Source of the DNA: Collinsella sp.
GTDB lineage: Bacteria > Actinomycetota > Coriobacteriia > Coriobacteriales > Coriobacteriaceae
Length of the DNA: 64,000 nt
Direction: 5' to 3'
Assembly (NCBI GenBank): GCA_019419585.1
Contig: DXZQ01000008.1
Location: 25,859-89,858, forward strand
Shown: one piece after another, positions 9,105 through 18,070 of the stretch
Position numbering within the stretch: position 1 is the stretch's first letter
Layout of the letters: each line of letters begins with the position of its first letter
Position numbers and translations under genes: made by a program
Notes under the pieces: generated by a model
What the model was told of the DNA's origin: nothing
The model's database searches: none
What the model saw: only the letters and a program-made list of their open reading frames with translations

Positions 9105-9187
9105 ATGCGCCGCTTTTGTTTCGATTGGGGATGGGCAGCCGAATTGTTAGCCGAACGGTTTGGTAAATCGATTTAGTGGAGGTAGAT

Positions 9188-9322
9188 ATGGCGGTTGAGT
9201 GGAGACGACAGAAGGTGTTTTCTCAGATATTTATGCGTGGGGCCGGTGGAGACGATGGTGGTAAAGATGTTCGCTATTTTTGGTTCGATTTGGTAAATAG
9301 TGGACATATGTACCGTATGTAG
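9188..9322 (+). CDS. Possible small protein, 44 residues
   Basis: An open frame of 44 codons begins at ATG 9188 behind GTGGAGGTAGAT, a good ribosome site. The product starts M-A-V-E-W-R-R-Q-K-V and ends H-M-Y-R-M; it is mixed charged and aromatic with no membrane segment. It lies between divergent fbp and degV genes, ending 45 bases before the degV start. No family is recognised and it may be a chance frame. Confidence 0.35.
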   Translation: MAVEWRRQKVFSQIFMRGAGGDDGGKDVRYFWFDLVNSGHMYRM

Positions 9323-9367
9323 GCTCACTGTGCGATAATTTGCGCAGCAATGAGTAAGGAGCCTCAT

Positions 9368-10258
9368 ATGAGTGATTTTGTCCTGACCTGTGAATCCGCC
9401 GCCGACCGAACCCGTGAGTTCTTTGCGTCGCGCAATATCCCTGTCGTGTGTTTTCATTACGAGATCGACGATGTTGTCTATACGGACGATCTGTATCAGT
9501 CGATTACGCCGGACGAGTTTTTTGCCCAGATTGCCGCAGGCGCCATGCCCAAGACGTCTCAGGTGAGCGTGGGTGAGTACGAGGAGTTTTGGGAGCCGTT
9601 TGTTGCCGAGGGCAAAGACGTGCTGCACCTGACGTTGTCATCGGGTATTTCGGGCACGTATGGATCGGCCTGCGTTGCGGCGCAGATGCTCGCGGATCGC
9701 TATCCCCAGGGCGGCAAGGTGCGCGTCATCGATTCGCTGGCGGCGTCTTCGGGCTTTGGCCTGTTGCTGGAATATGCCGCCGACGTGCGCGATAGCGGGG
9801 CGTCACTCGACGAGACGGCCGCTTGGATCGAGGAGCACAAGCTCAACCTGCACCACTGGTTCTTCTCGACCGATCTGTCGAGCTACCTGCGCGGCGGTCG
9901 CATTTCGGCCGCGAGCGCGATCATCGGCACGGCGCTTAAGATTTGCCCGCTTATGACGGTCGATTGCGAAGGTGGGCTGTCGCCACGTGAGAAGATTCGC
10001 ACTAAGAAGCGCGCGATTTCCGAGATGGCTAAGACCATGATGGCACACGTGCAGGACGGTGCGGATTATTCGGGTAAGTGCGTCATGTCGCACTCGGCGT
10101 GCCGCGAGGATGCCGAGGCAGTTGCGGCGCTGATCGAGGAACAGATTCCGCAGCTTAAAGGCAAGATTGAGATCAATAACATCGGTACTCTGATTGGCTC
10201 GCATACCGGACCTGGCACGGTGGCGCTCTTCTTTATGGGCGACAAGCGCGTGGATTAA
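9368..10258 (+). CDS. DegV family fatty-acid-binding protein
   Basis: 296 residues. ATG 9368 is chosen because AAGGAG (9356-9361) sits six bases before it; ATG 9350 overlaps that site. The DegV fold is shown by L-T-C-E-S-A-A-D at the N-terminus, K-T-S-Q-V-S-V-G-E-Y near residue 65, S-S-G-I-S-G-T-Y near 95, R-G-G-R-I-S near 180 and a C-terminal H-T-G-P-G-T. DegV/FakB proteins bind a fatty acid in the cytoplasm and present it to the FakA kinase. No fakA is adjacent. A second DegV gene lies at 29.5 kb. Confidence 0.9.
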   Translation: MSDFVLTCESAADRTREFFASRNIPVVCFHYEIDDVVYTDDLYQSITPDEFFAQIAAGAMPKTSQVSVGEYEEFWEPFVAEGKDVLHLTLSSGISGTYGSACVAAQMLADRYPQGGKVRVIDSLAASSGFGLLLEYAADVRDSGASLDETAAWIEEHKLNLHHWFFSTDLSSYLRGGRISAASAIIGTALKICPLMTVDCEGGLSPREKIRTKKRAISEMAKTMMAHVQDGADYSGKCVMSHSACREDAEAVAALIEEQIPQLKGKIEINNIGTLIGSHTGPGTVALFFMGDKRVD

Positions 10259-10299
10259 TTTGCCCCATCACATCGCTGCATGATTGCTCAAACGAAAAC

Positions 10300-10327
10300 G
10301 GCCCGCCTCACGTTTGTGGGGCGGGCC
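10300..10327. terminator. Terminator between convergent genes
   Basis: GGCCCGCC (10300-10307) and GGCGGGCC (10320-10327) form an 8-bp GC stem. On the minus strand it is followed by GTTTTCGTTT, so it best serves the gene to the right but may act in both directions. Confidence 0.7.
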
Positions 10328-10338
10328 AAGATGTTTTG

Positions 10339-11430
10339 CTAGCGTTTCTTTCCGCGGAAGAAGAAGCCGTGCAGTGACGGCTTGAGGCCGCGGTTGGCGC
10401 GATGCTCCTCGACGCGCTCGTGGATCGAAGCGACGCGCTCGATGACTTCGTCGGGAATCGGCACATCGGGATTCATGTTCTCGACCTGGCTGACCTCGGC
10501 GGCGGCGACCTGGTCGATAATGGGTACATCGTCGCGCGAGATGACAGGTGTGGCGTCTTCCTTCATCTTGCGATAACGCTGCATCATGTCGGTCTGTAGC
10601 TGCTGTGCCGAAGGCGGCGTCCAGATGATGGCGTTGGCTCCGGCGGCGATGGTTTCACGGATGCTCTCGGGCGTCTTGCCGCCCGGCGCGATGAGCGGCA
10701 GGTTGGGATAGTGCTCGCGCAGTTCACGCAGGACCTGCGGCGTGTTCTTGCCGGCGGCGATGTTGAGGATCTTGGCGCCGGCGCGCACTTTGGCGTGAGC
10801 ATCGTCGTCGCAACGAACGACCGTGGCGATGACGGGGATGTCGGCGATGTTGGTGATGTGCTCGACCATCTCCTCAGTGGCGGGGGAGTTGACCACGCAG
10901 CCCGCCGCGCCCTGCATCTCGGAGACGGCCGCCATCTGCACGGAGCGCTTGCCGGTGGTGGTGCCGCCGCCAACGCCCACAAAGACCGGGCACTCGGCGA
11001 CCGTCAGCAGCGCCTGCGTAATGGCGGGTTGCGGCGTAAAGGGGTAGACCGCAAACACGGCGTCGGCATTGGAGTTGCGGATGACCGCCACGTCGGTGGT
11101 GTAGATGAGCGATTTGATGCGGCGGCCAAAGAGCGTAAAGCCGCTGGCCTCCTCAATCTCATCGGGCATGCGAAGGGCCGCCTTGCGCAGGCGCCCGTCG
11201 ATGGGCAGCGGCTCCATGGGCAAAAGACCGTTGGGAGTTACGGCCACCTGGGGCTCGGTAAATTCGTCCGCAAGCTCGACCTCGGAGAAATCGACCGAGG
11301 CGACGATGTCCTCGTGAACCTCGGCGGGCACATCGATGGGAGCTTGGTCGTTTGCCGCGGCGGGCGTGTCGAAGGAGCTGGTGCCGACGAAGGCGTCGAC
11401 GCGTTCGTTTAGATCGTTGAGGGTATCCAT
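10339..11430 (-). CDS. Putative TIM-barrel protein of unknown function
   Basis: 363 residues. The first ~75 are acidic and low in complexity; the middle (about 95-275) looks like a beta/alpha barrel, with alternating hydrophobic strands such as V-F-V-G-V-G-G-G, V-I-A-T-V-V, K-I-L-N-I-A-A-G and L-P-L-I-A-P-G-G-K. It resembles aldolase-class or phosphoribosyl-isomerase-like barrels with Gly-rich phosphate loops, but I recognise no specific enzyme. The C-terminal ~80 residues are charged and end in F-F-R-G-K-K-R. It stands alone, convergent with degV. Confidence 0.6.
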   Translation of the reverse strand: MDTLNDLNERVDAFVGTSSFDTPAAANDQAPIDVPAEVHEDIVASVDFSEVELADEFTEPQVAVTPNGLLPMEPLPIDGRLRKAALRMPDEIEEASGFTLFGRRIKSLIYTTDVAVIRNSNADAVFAVYPFTPQPAITQALLTVAECPVFVGVGGGTTTGKRSVQMAAVSEMQGAAGCVVNSPATEEMVEHITNIADIPVIATVVRCDDDAHAKVRAGAKILNIAAGKNTPQVLRELREHYPNLPLIAPGGKTPESIRETIAAGANAIIWTPPSAQQLQTDMMQRYRKMKEDATPVISRDDVPIIDQVAAAEVSQVENMNPDVPIPDEVIERVASIHERVEEHRANRGLKPSLHGFFFRGKKR

Positions 11431-11623
11431 GGAGGCTCGATTCTATGTGATGACGGCCGGGAGGGTGCCGGCGGCGTTGTGCTTGCTAAATCGTTTGACG
11501 AGTTGATTTTTCCCCGCCGAGTCATCCGTTAGACCGAAGGGCCGGCGAACGTGAAGGAGCTGTGGTGGCGGGAATCGAGGTGCTATCTTGAAAGTCCCGT
11601 ATGCAAAAGAAAGGTGACGCGGT

Positions 11624-11794
11624 ATGGAATTCTCGGCAATGTTGGGCTCGATTGGCCTGTGTGTGGGCGCAATCGTTGCCGCCGCGGTCATCTACTTTGT
11701 GGTCACGGCCATTAAGGGTAAAAGGGCCGAACGCAAGGAGCGCGCGATGCTTAAACAGCATCGCGACCAGCAGGGCAAACGCGCACGGAGATAG
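11624..11794 (+). CDS. Small single-span membrane protein, 56 residues
   Basis: ATG 11624 is preceded by AAAGGTG at suitable spacing. The product has one clear membrane helix (about residues 8-30, G-S-I-G-L-C-V-G-A-I-V-A-A) followed by a strongly basic tail rich in Lys/Arg and Gln, the usual layout of a small N-out/C-in membrane protein. It fills the gap between divergent genes and ends 25 bases before the stop of the methyltransferase gene on the other strand. No function is recognised. Confidence 0.6.
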   Translation: MEFSAMLGSIGLCVGAIVAAAVIYFVVTAIKGKRAERKERAMLKQHRDQQGKRARR

Positions 11795-11818
11795 CTTGTT
11801 GAGTTTTGGATCCGTGCG

Positions 11819-12922
11819 CTAGCTGCGTTTTCGGATCAGGGCAATGTAGAAGCCCTCAAAGTCGCGGCTAGGCGGAATGGTGAGCGTGCCGGGCATACCG
11901 TTGGCGACGGACGAGACGTGGCCGGCGGCGATGGCCACGGTGAGGGCGTTGCTCTCGACGCGTGGCTCTTCGCCAGCTTCCTGGGCGCGGCGCGTTTCAC
12001 TTTCGCTCGGCGTGCCATCGAGGGGGATGAGCTCGCAGTCCATATGCTTGTCGAGGGCCTCTTGCAGGGCGTCCTCGTTTTCCTGCGGCAAGATCGAACA
12101 AGTCGAATAGACGAGCGTGCCGCCCGGTTTGAGGGCTCCCATGGCGCGGTCCAGAAGTGCTCGCTGCGAGCGGGCGCACTTGCTCAGCAGCTGCTCGGTC
12201 AGGCCGCGCAGGCTTTTCTCGTTGCCGCTGATGACGGTGCCCGTGCCGGTGCAGGGGGCGTCGAGCAGGATGCGATCGAAGCGGAAGAACTCGTCGAGCT
12301 CGCGTGCGTCGATGCGCATGACGGGCACGTTTTTGGCGCCCTGGCGGCCCAAGTTGGCCTCGAGCTTTTCGGCGCGGGGAATGCTCATCTCGCAGGCGGT
12401 GAGGTGTGCCTGTCCCTGGGTGAGGGCGGCGATCTGCGTCGTCTTGCCGCCGGGGGCTGCGCACATGTCCAAGATGTCCTCGCCTGCCTGGGCGCCCAGG
12501 ACCAACGGCGGCATCATGGACGATAGACTTTGTAAGTAGATCTTGCCGTTGCGGTAGATGCCGAGGCCCCACAGGTCGGAAACCTGGGCCTCGGGCAGGA
12601 TGAAGGCGTCTGGGTACCAGGCGACGGGGTTGTGGGCGATGCCGGCGGCATCGAGCGCCGCAGCGATGTCCTCGGCGGTTGCCTTGAGCGTGTTGGCGCG
12701 CAGCGTGACCGGGCGTGTGGCTGCAGCACCGAAGCCCTCGATCATGAGCTCGGCATCGGCGGGCGCATAGGCGCCGGCGATCGTGTCGACCATAAAGCGC
12801 GGCAGGTCGGCGGCGCAGGGAAGGGCGGCAAGCTGGTCGGAAAGCTCGGTGGCGGCAAACTGCCTGAGCTTGAGCTCGGCCTTGACCTGCTTTTTCTGCT
12901 TACGACGACGCGGCTTGGACAT
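11819..12922 (-). CDS. RsmB/RsmF-type RNA (cytosine-C5) methyltransferase
   Basis: 367 residues. It probably methylates a cytosine of rRNA with S-adenosylmethionine. The AdoMet site D-M-C-A-A-P-G-G-K-T-T is near residue 150. The two catalytic-region cysteines of the NOL1/NOP2/Sun family are both present: D-A-P-C-T-G-T-G near 220 and S-T-C-S-I-L-P-Q-E-N near 275. The N-terminus is Lys/Arg-rich (M-S-K-P-R-R-R-K-Q-K-K), with an RsmF-like N-terminal domain. Which rRNA position it modifies cannot be told. It lies downstream of the tRNA-synthetase gene on the same strand with a 36-base gap, so the two may be co-transcribed. Confidence 0.88.
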   Translation of the reverse strand: MSKPRRRKQKKQVKAELKLRQFAATELSDQLAALPCAADLPRFMVDTIAGAYAPADAELMIEGFGAAATRPVTLRANTLKATAEDIAAALDAAGIAHNPVAWYPDAFILPEAQVSDLWGLGIYRNGKIYLQSLSSMMPPLVLGAQAGEDILDMCAAPGGKTTQIAALTQGQAHLTACEMSIPRAEKLEANLGRQGAKNVPVMRIDARELDEFFRFDRILLDAPCTGTGTVISGNEKSLRGLTEQLLSKCARSQRALLDRAMGALKPGGTLVYSTCSILPQENEDALQEALDKHMDCELIPLDGTPSESETRRAQEAGEEPRVESNALTVAIAAGHVSSVANGMPGTLTIPPSRDFEGFYIALIRKRS

Positions 12923-12958
12923 CCGTCTTTCCTTCCCATTCCATTACATGTCGAGTGT

Positions 12959-15109
12959 TTAGTACTGGCTCTCGTGCTTGCTAAAGAAGTCGAAGCGCGG
13001 GGGCAGCGGCTTCACGCGGTGCTCGCCGGGCTTCTCGCCCAGGATCTCCACGAACTCGTCCGTGGAGGCAAAGATGTTATCCCAGCTAAAGAAAGCGACC
13101 GGGTCGACGTCGAAGTACTCGCAGATGAGCTCGCAGCCGGCCGGCACAATACCGTGCATCAGGACGGTCGCCACGCGCAGCTCGGTAAAGGCGTCGACAA
13201 GGGCCTGCGTCATCGCGGCGTTTGCCTCGTTACCCTCGAGCTTGTTGGCGGCCTTGGAAGCGTCGCTCCAGCGCTTGTTGGCGGCGCGCAGGTAGTCGTC
13301 GCACACGGCAAGCGCGCGGTGCGTCTCGAACTTGTACATGGCCTGCTCAAAGGCGAGGGCTGCCTGCTGGGCGGCTTCGACCACGGTGTCAGAAGCGGCA
13401 CCGGCGGGGATGCAGCCGTTGCGGTAGGGGCTCTCGTCGCCTTCCTTGACGGCGACGCCGTAGAAGCAGCTGCGGGCCAGACGGTTGAACACGCCGGTCA
13501 GCAGCGCGCTCTCCTTAAGGGCCGGGTCGATAACGCGCTTGTCGTCGCAGGCGCGTACCTCGTTGCCGTCCTTGTCCTTGCCGGTCACACGCGTGTCGTA
13601 TGCCTTGGGGCTAAAGCTCACCGGCTTTTCGGATAGGCCGAGCGACAGCCAGTGCGCGCGCATCTGCTCGCAGGTGTAGTGGTTGAGCAGGTCGTCTGCC
13701 GGCGGGGGAGGCGTCTGCGAGGACGAGCTGGCCTTTTTGCCCATGTAGAGCAGGTGGTAGCAGGCACTGACGGTGCTCTGCGTGAGGTCCCAGCCCAGGG
13801 CCTCCCACATGGCGGTCTGCGCGATGCAGTAGAAGTAGATGTTGTCCTGACCGATGAACTGGTAAATCTGAGCGTCGTCAGAGCACCACCAGTCGCGCCA
13901 GTCGAGCGAGCTGTGCTGGTAGGTGGGTGCGGGCACCTGCGTGGAGTCGGCGGCGGGCTCGCCCATGAGGGCGGCATCCTGGGCGGCGACGCCCTCGGTC
14001 ACGCCGGCGGCCTTGGCATCGCGCGCGAGCACGGTACGCGTATAGCTGATGGGCGCCCACAGGCTCTCGGGCCAGCACCAGCAGGTGACGTCGGAGACGC
14101 CATCGACCTCGGGCACCGGAACGCCCCAGTCGATGTTGCCGGTGATGCGGAAGGGCACGAGCGCCTTGCCGCTGCGGAAGCGCACGCCGCCGTTGGCGAG
14201 CACCGCGTGGGCGTCGTCGCGCTCCTTCCAGCTGGGGAAGGTGACGGTAAAGCTGCTCTTGTTGCCCTCGGGCTCCAGCACGGTGTGCTCGGGAAGCTGG
14301 TCCTCGACGGCGTCGAAGGCCTCGCGAAACTTGTTCTGGATGTAGAGCTGAGCCGGCAGCAGCCACTCCTCCATGGTCTTGGAGACCACGGAGCGAACCT
14401 GCGGGTTCTGGGCGAGCTTGGCGGTGTAGGTTTTCATGAAGTCGAGGTAGGCCGGCAGGTCAAAGTAGAGATTGTCGACCGGACGCAACTCGGGCACCTC
14501 GCCGGTGAGCTGGCTTTTGGGCGCGATGAGCTCCTCGGGCTCAAACTGGTGGCCCAGATCGCACTCGTCGGCATAAGCCTTCTCGGACTTGCAGCCCTGG
14601 ATGGGGCAGCGGCCGATGACCTGGCGGCCGTTGAGGAACGTGCCGGCCTTGGCATCGTAGAACTGCAGCGTGGAGCGCTTGGAGATGGTGCCCTGCTCGT
14701 GCAGGCGCTCGATAATCTCGGCAGTCACCTCGTTGTGGATCTGGGCCGCCGGCTCAAGGCCCGAGCCGCCGTAGATGTCGCAGCTGATGTTGTAGTTGTT
14801 GAGGGTCGCGGCCTGGCGGGAGTGATTGGACTCGACATACTCGCCGATGGACTTGTCGTAGCCCTCGTTCTCCTTGAGCTTGCGGTAGCTCTCCATGATG
14901 GGCGAACCGTAGCAGTCGGTGCCCGAGGTGAAGATGACGTTTTCGCGGCCCAGGCGGTCGCGCAGGAAGCGGGCGAAGAAGTCGGCCGGGACAAAGACGC
15001 CGCCGACGTGGCCAAAGTGCAGACCCTTGTTGCCGTAGGGCTCGCCGGCGGTAACGATGGCGCGGCGCGGCCAGCTGGGACGGTCGTTCATGGAGTATTT
15101 GGATGCCAT
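12959..15109 (-). CDS. Methionyl-tRNA synthetase-like class I aminoacyl-tRNA synthetase
   Basis: 716 residues. ATG 15109 is chosen because GGAG lies just upstream and the next residues fit the family. The HIGH-type motif is H-F-G-H (near residue 33), the zinc knuckle is C-P-I-Q-G-C with C-D-L-G-H (about 180-200), and the C-terminal helical anticodon region is present. The KMSKS loop, however, reads K-K-A-S-S followed by Ser and Pro residues (near 500), losing the second lysine. An insertion-rich middle domain is also unusual. It most likely charges tRNA-Met in this lineage, but a diverged or duplicated synthetase cannot be excluded. Confidence 0.8.
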   Translation of the reverse strand: MASKYSMNDRPSWPRRAIVTAGEPYGNKGLHFGHVGGVFVPADFFARFLRDRLGRENVIFTSGTDCYGSPIMESYRKLKENEGYDKSIGEYVESNHSRQAATLNNYNISCDIYGGSGLEPAAQIHNEVTAEIIERLHEQGTISKRSTLQFYDAKAGTFLNGRQVIGRCPIQGCKSEKAYADECDLGHQFEPEELIAPKSQLTGEVPELRPVDNLYFDLPAYLDFMKTYTAKLAQNPQVRSVVSKTMEEWLLPAQLYIQNKFREAFDAVEDQLPEHTVLEPEGNKSSFTVTFPSWKERDDAHAVLANGGVRFRSGKALVPFRITGNIDWGVPVPEVDGVSDVTCWCWPESLWAPISYTRTVLARDAKAAGVTEGVAAQDAALMGEPAADSTQVPAPTYQHSSLDWRDWWCSDDAQIYQFIGQDNIYFYCIAQTAMWEALGWDLTQSTVSACYHLLYMGKKASSSSQTPPPPADDLLNHYTCEQMRAHWLSLGLSEKPVSFSPKAYDTRVTGKDKDGNEVRACDDKRVIDPALKESALLTGVFNRLARSCFYGVAVKEGDESPYRNGCIPAGAASDTVVEAAQQAALAFEQAMYKFETHRALAVCDDYLRAANKRWSDASKAANKLEGNEANAAMTQALVDAFTELRVATVLMHGIVPAGCELICEYFDVDPVAFFSWDNIFASTDEFVEILGEKPGEHRVKPLPPRFDFFSKHESQY

Positions 15110-15242
15110 GGGACTCCTTCGCATATAGGTAAGAGCGCGGCCGGGCACGGGGTTCGGCGGCGCGGTGGTCAATTCGTGCATATCGTTCAACATTATCGCA
15201 CATGCGGGCGGGTGCGTGGCAGGGGCGCTATCCTAAGATGCT

Positions 15243-15812
15243 ATGAATGAGATTTCCAACATACATGCGTTTGAGGACGAGGATTTTCTACACGCTTGCT
15301 TCGTGTGGGGGATGGCCGTGATCGCGGTGTTTGCCGTGTGCCTGGTGCCGGTGTTTATGCTGTTGGGCGGGCCTGCGGACTTGGACGCGGCTGAGGCGGG
15401 CGGCTGGATGGCTGTCGTGGGCTGGATAGTCGGCTTGGCTGCGGTCTCAATGGCATCGTTTGCCGTGCACGAGCTGGTGCATGCGGTGTTTTTTAAGCTG
15501 CTGGCGCCTGCGGGCGCGCAGGTGACCTTTGGGGCGAATCGCGAGACGGCGATGATCTATGCCTGCGCCGAGGGCGTTGTGTATTCGCGCCGGCGGTACA
15601 TGGCGGTTTGCCTGGCGCCGACGGTTGTTGTGACGACAGCATTTGCCCTGGGGTTTGCGTTCTCGGACTATCCGCTGCTGTGCTACCTGGCGGCTGGTCT
15701 GCACTTGTCGGGCTGTGTGGGTGATTGGTATTACGTGCGGACCATTCTGCGCGACCGCCGTATCGTCGCCTGCGAGGATACGTCCTTTGGCGTGCGCTTT
15801 TTCGCAAAATAG
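15243..15812 (+). CDS. DUF3267 putative membrane zinc metalloprotease
   Basis: 189 residues with about four membrane segments. The zincin signature H-E-L-V-H lies at about residues 75-79 in the second helix, and a later H-L-S-G-C-V-G-D-W-Y-Y can supply the third ligand and acidic partner, as in DUF3267 proteins. The substrate is unknown. There is no good ribosome site, so translation may be weak or begin at a nearby codon. It is divergent from the synthetase gene and is followed 60 bases later by queH. Confidence 0.75.
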   Translation: MNEISNIHAFEDEDFLHACFVWGMAVIAVFAVCLVPVFMLLGGPADLDAAEAGGWMAVVGWIVGLAAVSMASFAVHELVHAVFFKLLAPAGAQVTFGANRETAMIYACAEGVVYSRRRYMAVCLAPTVVVTTAFALGFAFSDYPLLCYLAAGLHLSGCVGDWYYVRTILRDRRIVACEDTSFGVRFFAK

Positions 15813-15873
15813 TCTTTTTGGGACGGGGCTTTTTTAGCTGCCATGATGTCGGTGTGAGTTTTCTGGGACGGGG

Positions 15874-16455
15874 ATGTCGATGAAGTCGTTGTTGCTGCAT
15901 GCGTGCTGTGCACCATGCTCGCTTGAGCCGGTTCGCCTGCTGCGCGAGGAGGGGTTTGAGCCCACGATTTGCTGGACCAATCCCAATATTCAACCGCGCG
16001 ATGAATGGCGGCGGCGTCTGGACGAGCTGCGCCGGTGGTGTGCCGATGGCGACATCGAGCTCATCGAGGCGGGGGAGGACCGCGAGCGCTGGGAGGCCGG
16101 CGTGGCCCCGCTGGGTGCCGATCGGCCCCGTCGCTGTCGCTCGTGCTATGCCTTGCGCTTGGCCGAGGCATGCCGCGTTGCCCAGGAGCGCAGGTTTGAA
16201 TATGTGGGTACGACGCTCGCCGTCTCGCCGTATCAGCTGTTCGACACCTGCAATGACGTGCTTGAGCGTTTGGCGGCCGCCCATGGGCTCACCCCGGTGA
16301 TTCGCGATTTTCGCCCGTATTATCCCGAGGCTACGCGCCGTTCGCGCGAACTGGGCATGTATCGACAGAACTACTGCGGCTGCCGCTTTTCTGCTGTCGA
16401 GGCGGCCATGGACCGCGCCCGCATCCGCGACGAGCGCAAAGCCGCCAAAAAGTAG
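15874..16455 (+). CDS. queH: Epoxyqueuosine reductase QueH
   Basis: About 193 residues. ATG 15874 and ATG 15880 are both possible; the GGGG at 15870-15873 favours 15880. QueH reduces epoxyqueuosine to queuosine in tRNA, replacing QueG in many anaerobes. The iron-sulfur and active-site cysteines are visible: H-A-C-C-A-P-C at the N-terminus, R-C-R-S-C-Y near residue 88 and Y-C-G-C-R-F near 170. It sits 64 bases before queA, so the two late steps of queuosine synthesis are likely one operon. Confidence 0.93.
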   Translation: MSMKSLLLHACCAPCSLEPVRLLREEGFEPTICWTNPNIQPRDEWRRRLDELRRWCADGDIELIEAGEDRERWEAGVAPLGADRPRRCRSCYALRLAEACRVAQERRFEYVGTTLAVSPYQLFDTCNDVLERLAAAHGLTPVIRDFRPYYPEATRRSRELGMYRQNYCGCRFSAVEAAMDRARIRDERKAAKK

Positions 16456-16519
16456 TTCGTTTGGGACGTCAGCCTGCTAGGATGTAGAGCGGACTTTAGC
16501 TATATAAGGAGTATCCGAC

Positions 16520-17737
16520 GTGTCTATGCGTACCGATGATTTTGACTACAACCTTCCTGAGGAACTGATTGCCCAGGCTCCTGCCGAGCCGCGCGACTCC
16601 TGCCGCCTGCTGGTGGTGGATCGCAAAGGCTCCCAGGCGGGGAAGCCGCTGGAGCACGGCGGTACCGTTGAGCACCGCATCTTCCGCGACATCATCGACT
16701 ATATCGAGCCGGGCGATGTGCTCGTCATCAACAAGACGCGTGTGATGCCGGCCCGCCTGATCGGTCGCAAAGCCGGCTCGGGTGGCGTGGTCGAGACGCT
16801 GCTGCTCAAGCGCCGTGAGGATGTTGACCCGCTGGGCCACGTTTGGGAGTGCCTGGTCAAGCCGGGTAAGCGCCTGAAGCCCGGTGCTCAGATTGAGTAT
16901 CGCGCCGGTGGCGCCCATGCGCCCGAGGGGGCTCCCGTGGTGCTGACGGCCGAGGTCATCGACTTTGTCACCGATAGCCGCGGAGGCCGTCTGGTGCGCT
17001 TTGAGCCGGCCGGCTGCAATGCCGCCGGCGAGCCGCGCACGCTCGACGAGGCCATTCATGCTGCCGGTCACGTGCCGCTGCCGCCCTACATTACCGATTA
17101 CGAGGGCGATCCCGAGAAGTACCAGACCGTCTACGCCATGAAGGAGGAGCACTCGGCTGCCGCTCCTACGGCGGGTCTGCACTTTACCCCCGAGCTCATG
17201 GCCGCTATCGAGGCCAAGGGCGCGAAGTTTGCCGCCGTCGAGCTCGAGGTGGGTATTGATACCTTCCGTCTGGTGGAGGAGGACGACCCCACGCAGCACG
17301 TCATGCACACCGAGCGCTACCACGTGTCACAGGAGGTTGTCGACGCCGTGCATAAGGCGAAGGCCGAGGGGCACCGCGTGATCGCCGTCGGCACCACCGC
17401 AGTACGCTCGCTCGAGAGCGCCTTTGACGCTGAGGCACCGGTGTCTGATCCGGCCGTGACGGCGCGCTATTTTGAGGGCCGCGAGGATGGGGCCGACACG
17501 CTCGGCCGCGGCGACATCGTGGTGCGCGAGAACGCGACGACGCAGCTCTACCTCATGCCCGGCTCGACCTATCACGTGGTCGACGCGCTGATCACGAACT
17601 TCCACGTGCCGCGCTCCACGCTCATGATGCTCGTGAGCGCACTTGCCACCCGCGACCAGATCATGGATGCCTATGCCGCCGCCATCGAGGAGCGCTACCG
17701 CTTCTTCAGCTTTGGCGACGCCATGCTCATTTTGTAG
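16520..17737 (+). CDS. queA: tRNA preQ1(34) S-adenosylmethionine ribosyltransferase-isomerase
   Basis: 405 residues. GTG 16520 is chosen because TAAGGAG is eight bases upstream; ATG 16526 is too far. QueA transfers the ribosyl part of AdoMet to preQ1 in tRNA to form epoxyqueuosine. Family hallmarks include F-D-Y-N-L-P-E-E-L-I-A-Q at the N-terminus, N-K-T-R-V-M-P-A-R near residue 73, A-A-P-T-A-G-L-H-F-T near 214 and N-F-H-V-P-R-S-T-L near 363. A structured repeat begins on the very next base after the stop. The partner gene tgt is 3.6 kb downstream. Confidence 0.97.
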   Translation: MSMRTDDFDYNLPEELIAQAPAEPRDSCRLLVVDRKGSQAGKPLEHGGTVEHRIFRDIIDYIEPGDVLVINKTRVMPARLIGRKAGSGGVVETLLLKRREDVDPLGHVWECLVKPGKRLKPGAQIEYRAGGAHAPEGAPVVLTAEVIDFVTDSRGGRLVRFEPAGCNAAGEPRTLDEAIHAAGHVPLPPYITDYEGDPEKYQTVYAMKEEHSAAAPTAGLHFTPELMAAIEAKGAKFAAVELEVGIDTFRLVEEDDPTQHVMHTERYHVSQEVVDAVHKAKAEGHRVIAVGTTAVRSLESAFDAEAPVSDPAVTARYFEGREDGADTLGRGDIVVRENATTQLYLMPGSTYHVVDALITNFHVPRSTLMMLVSALATRDQIMDAYAAAIEERYRFFSFGDAMLIL

Positions 17738-18007
17738 GTTACGGCGTTTTACAAACGCCGTAACCGGCCGACGCTGCAAACCCCCCTAAGCGGCAATCTG
17801 ACGTTCAATCGTCGGGCATGACCAGAAGGTCAATGCCCCCCTCTTTCACGTCACCTTGCTCGCTTAGGGGCGTTTTCGCTGACTTCGCCAAAGCATCGGC
17901 AGGTACTCATTGGGGACGTACTTAAATGAGTGCCTGCAGAATGAGAGTGGATAATCTCCCGTTTTTGGCCTGCTTGGGGGCTCAAAGTGGGAGATTATCC
18001 ACTCTCG
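17738..18007 (+). ncRNA. Structured intergenic repeat, copy 1 (possible RNA element)
   Basis: Three parts in order. First, a perfect 12-bp hairpin (17738-17764). Second, a branched region with an outer stem CCCCTAAGCG/CGCTTAGGGG (17783-17792 with 17861-17870) enclosing GGGCAT/ATGCCC stacked on GACC/GGTC (17814-17838). Third, an ACTCATT/AATGAGT hairpin with a GGGGACGT loop (17905-17931), then an exact 18-bp inverted repeat (17943-17960 with 17989-18006). A second copy at 20931-21240 keeps the same order, with compensatory changes in both inner stems. Whether it acts as RNA or as DNA is unknown. Confidence 0.6.
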
Positions 18008-18018
18008 TCATTGGGCTA

Positions 18019-18070
18019 GTCGTTGGGGACGTTCTTGTTTGACTAGTCGTTTAAGAACGTCCCCAATGAC
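18019..18070. repeat. GGGAC-type palindrome at the end of the coiled-coil gene
   Basis: GTCGTTGGGGACGTTCTT (18019-18036) pairs with 18053-18070 with one mismatch. Its last base is part of the stop codon of the minus-strand gene. It belongs to the GGGGACGT palindromes also seen at 17905, 21138, 39602 and 61851. Confidence 0.7.
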
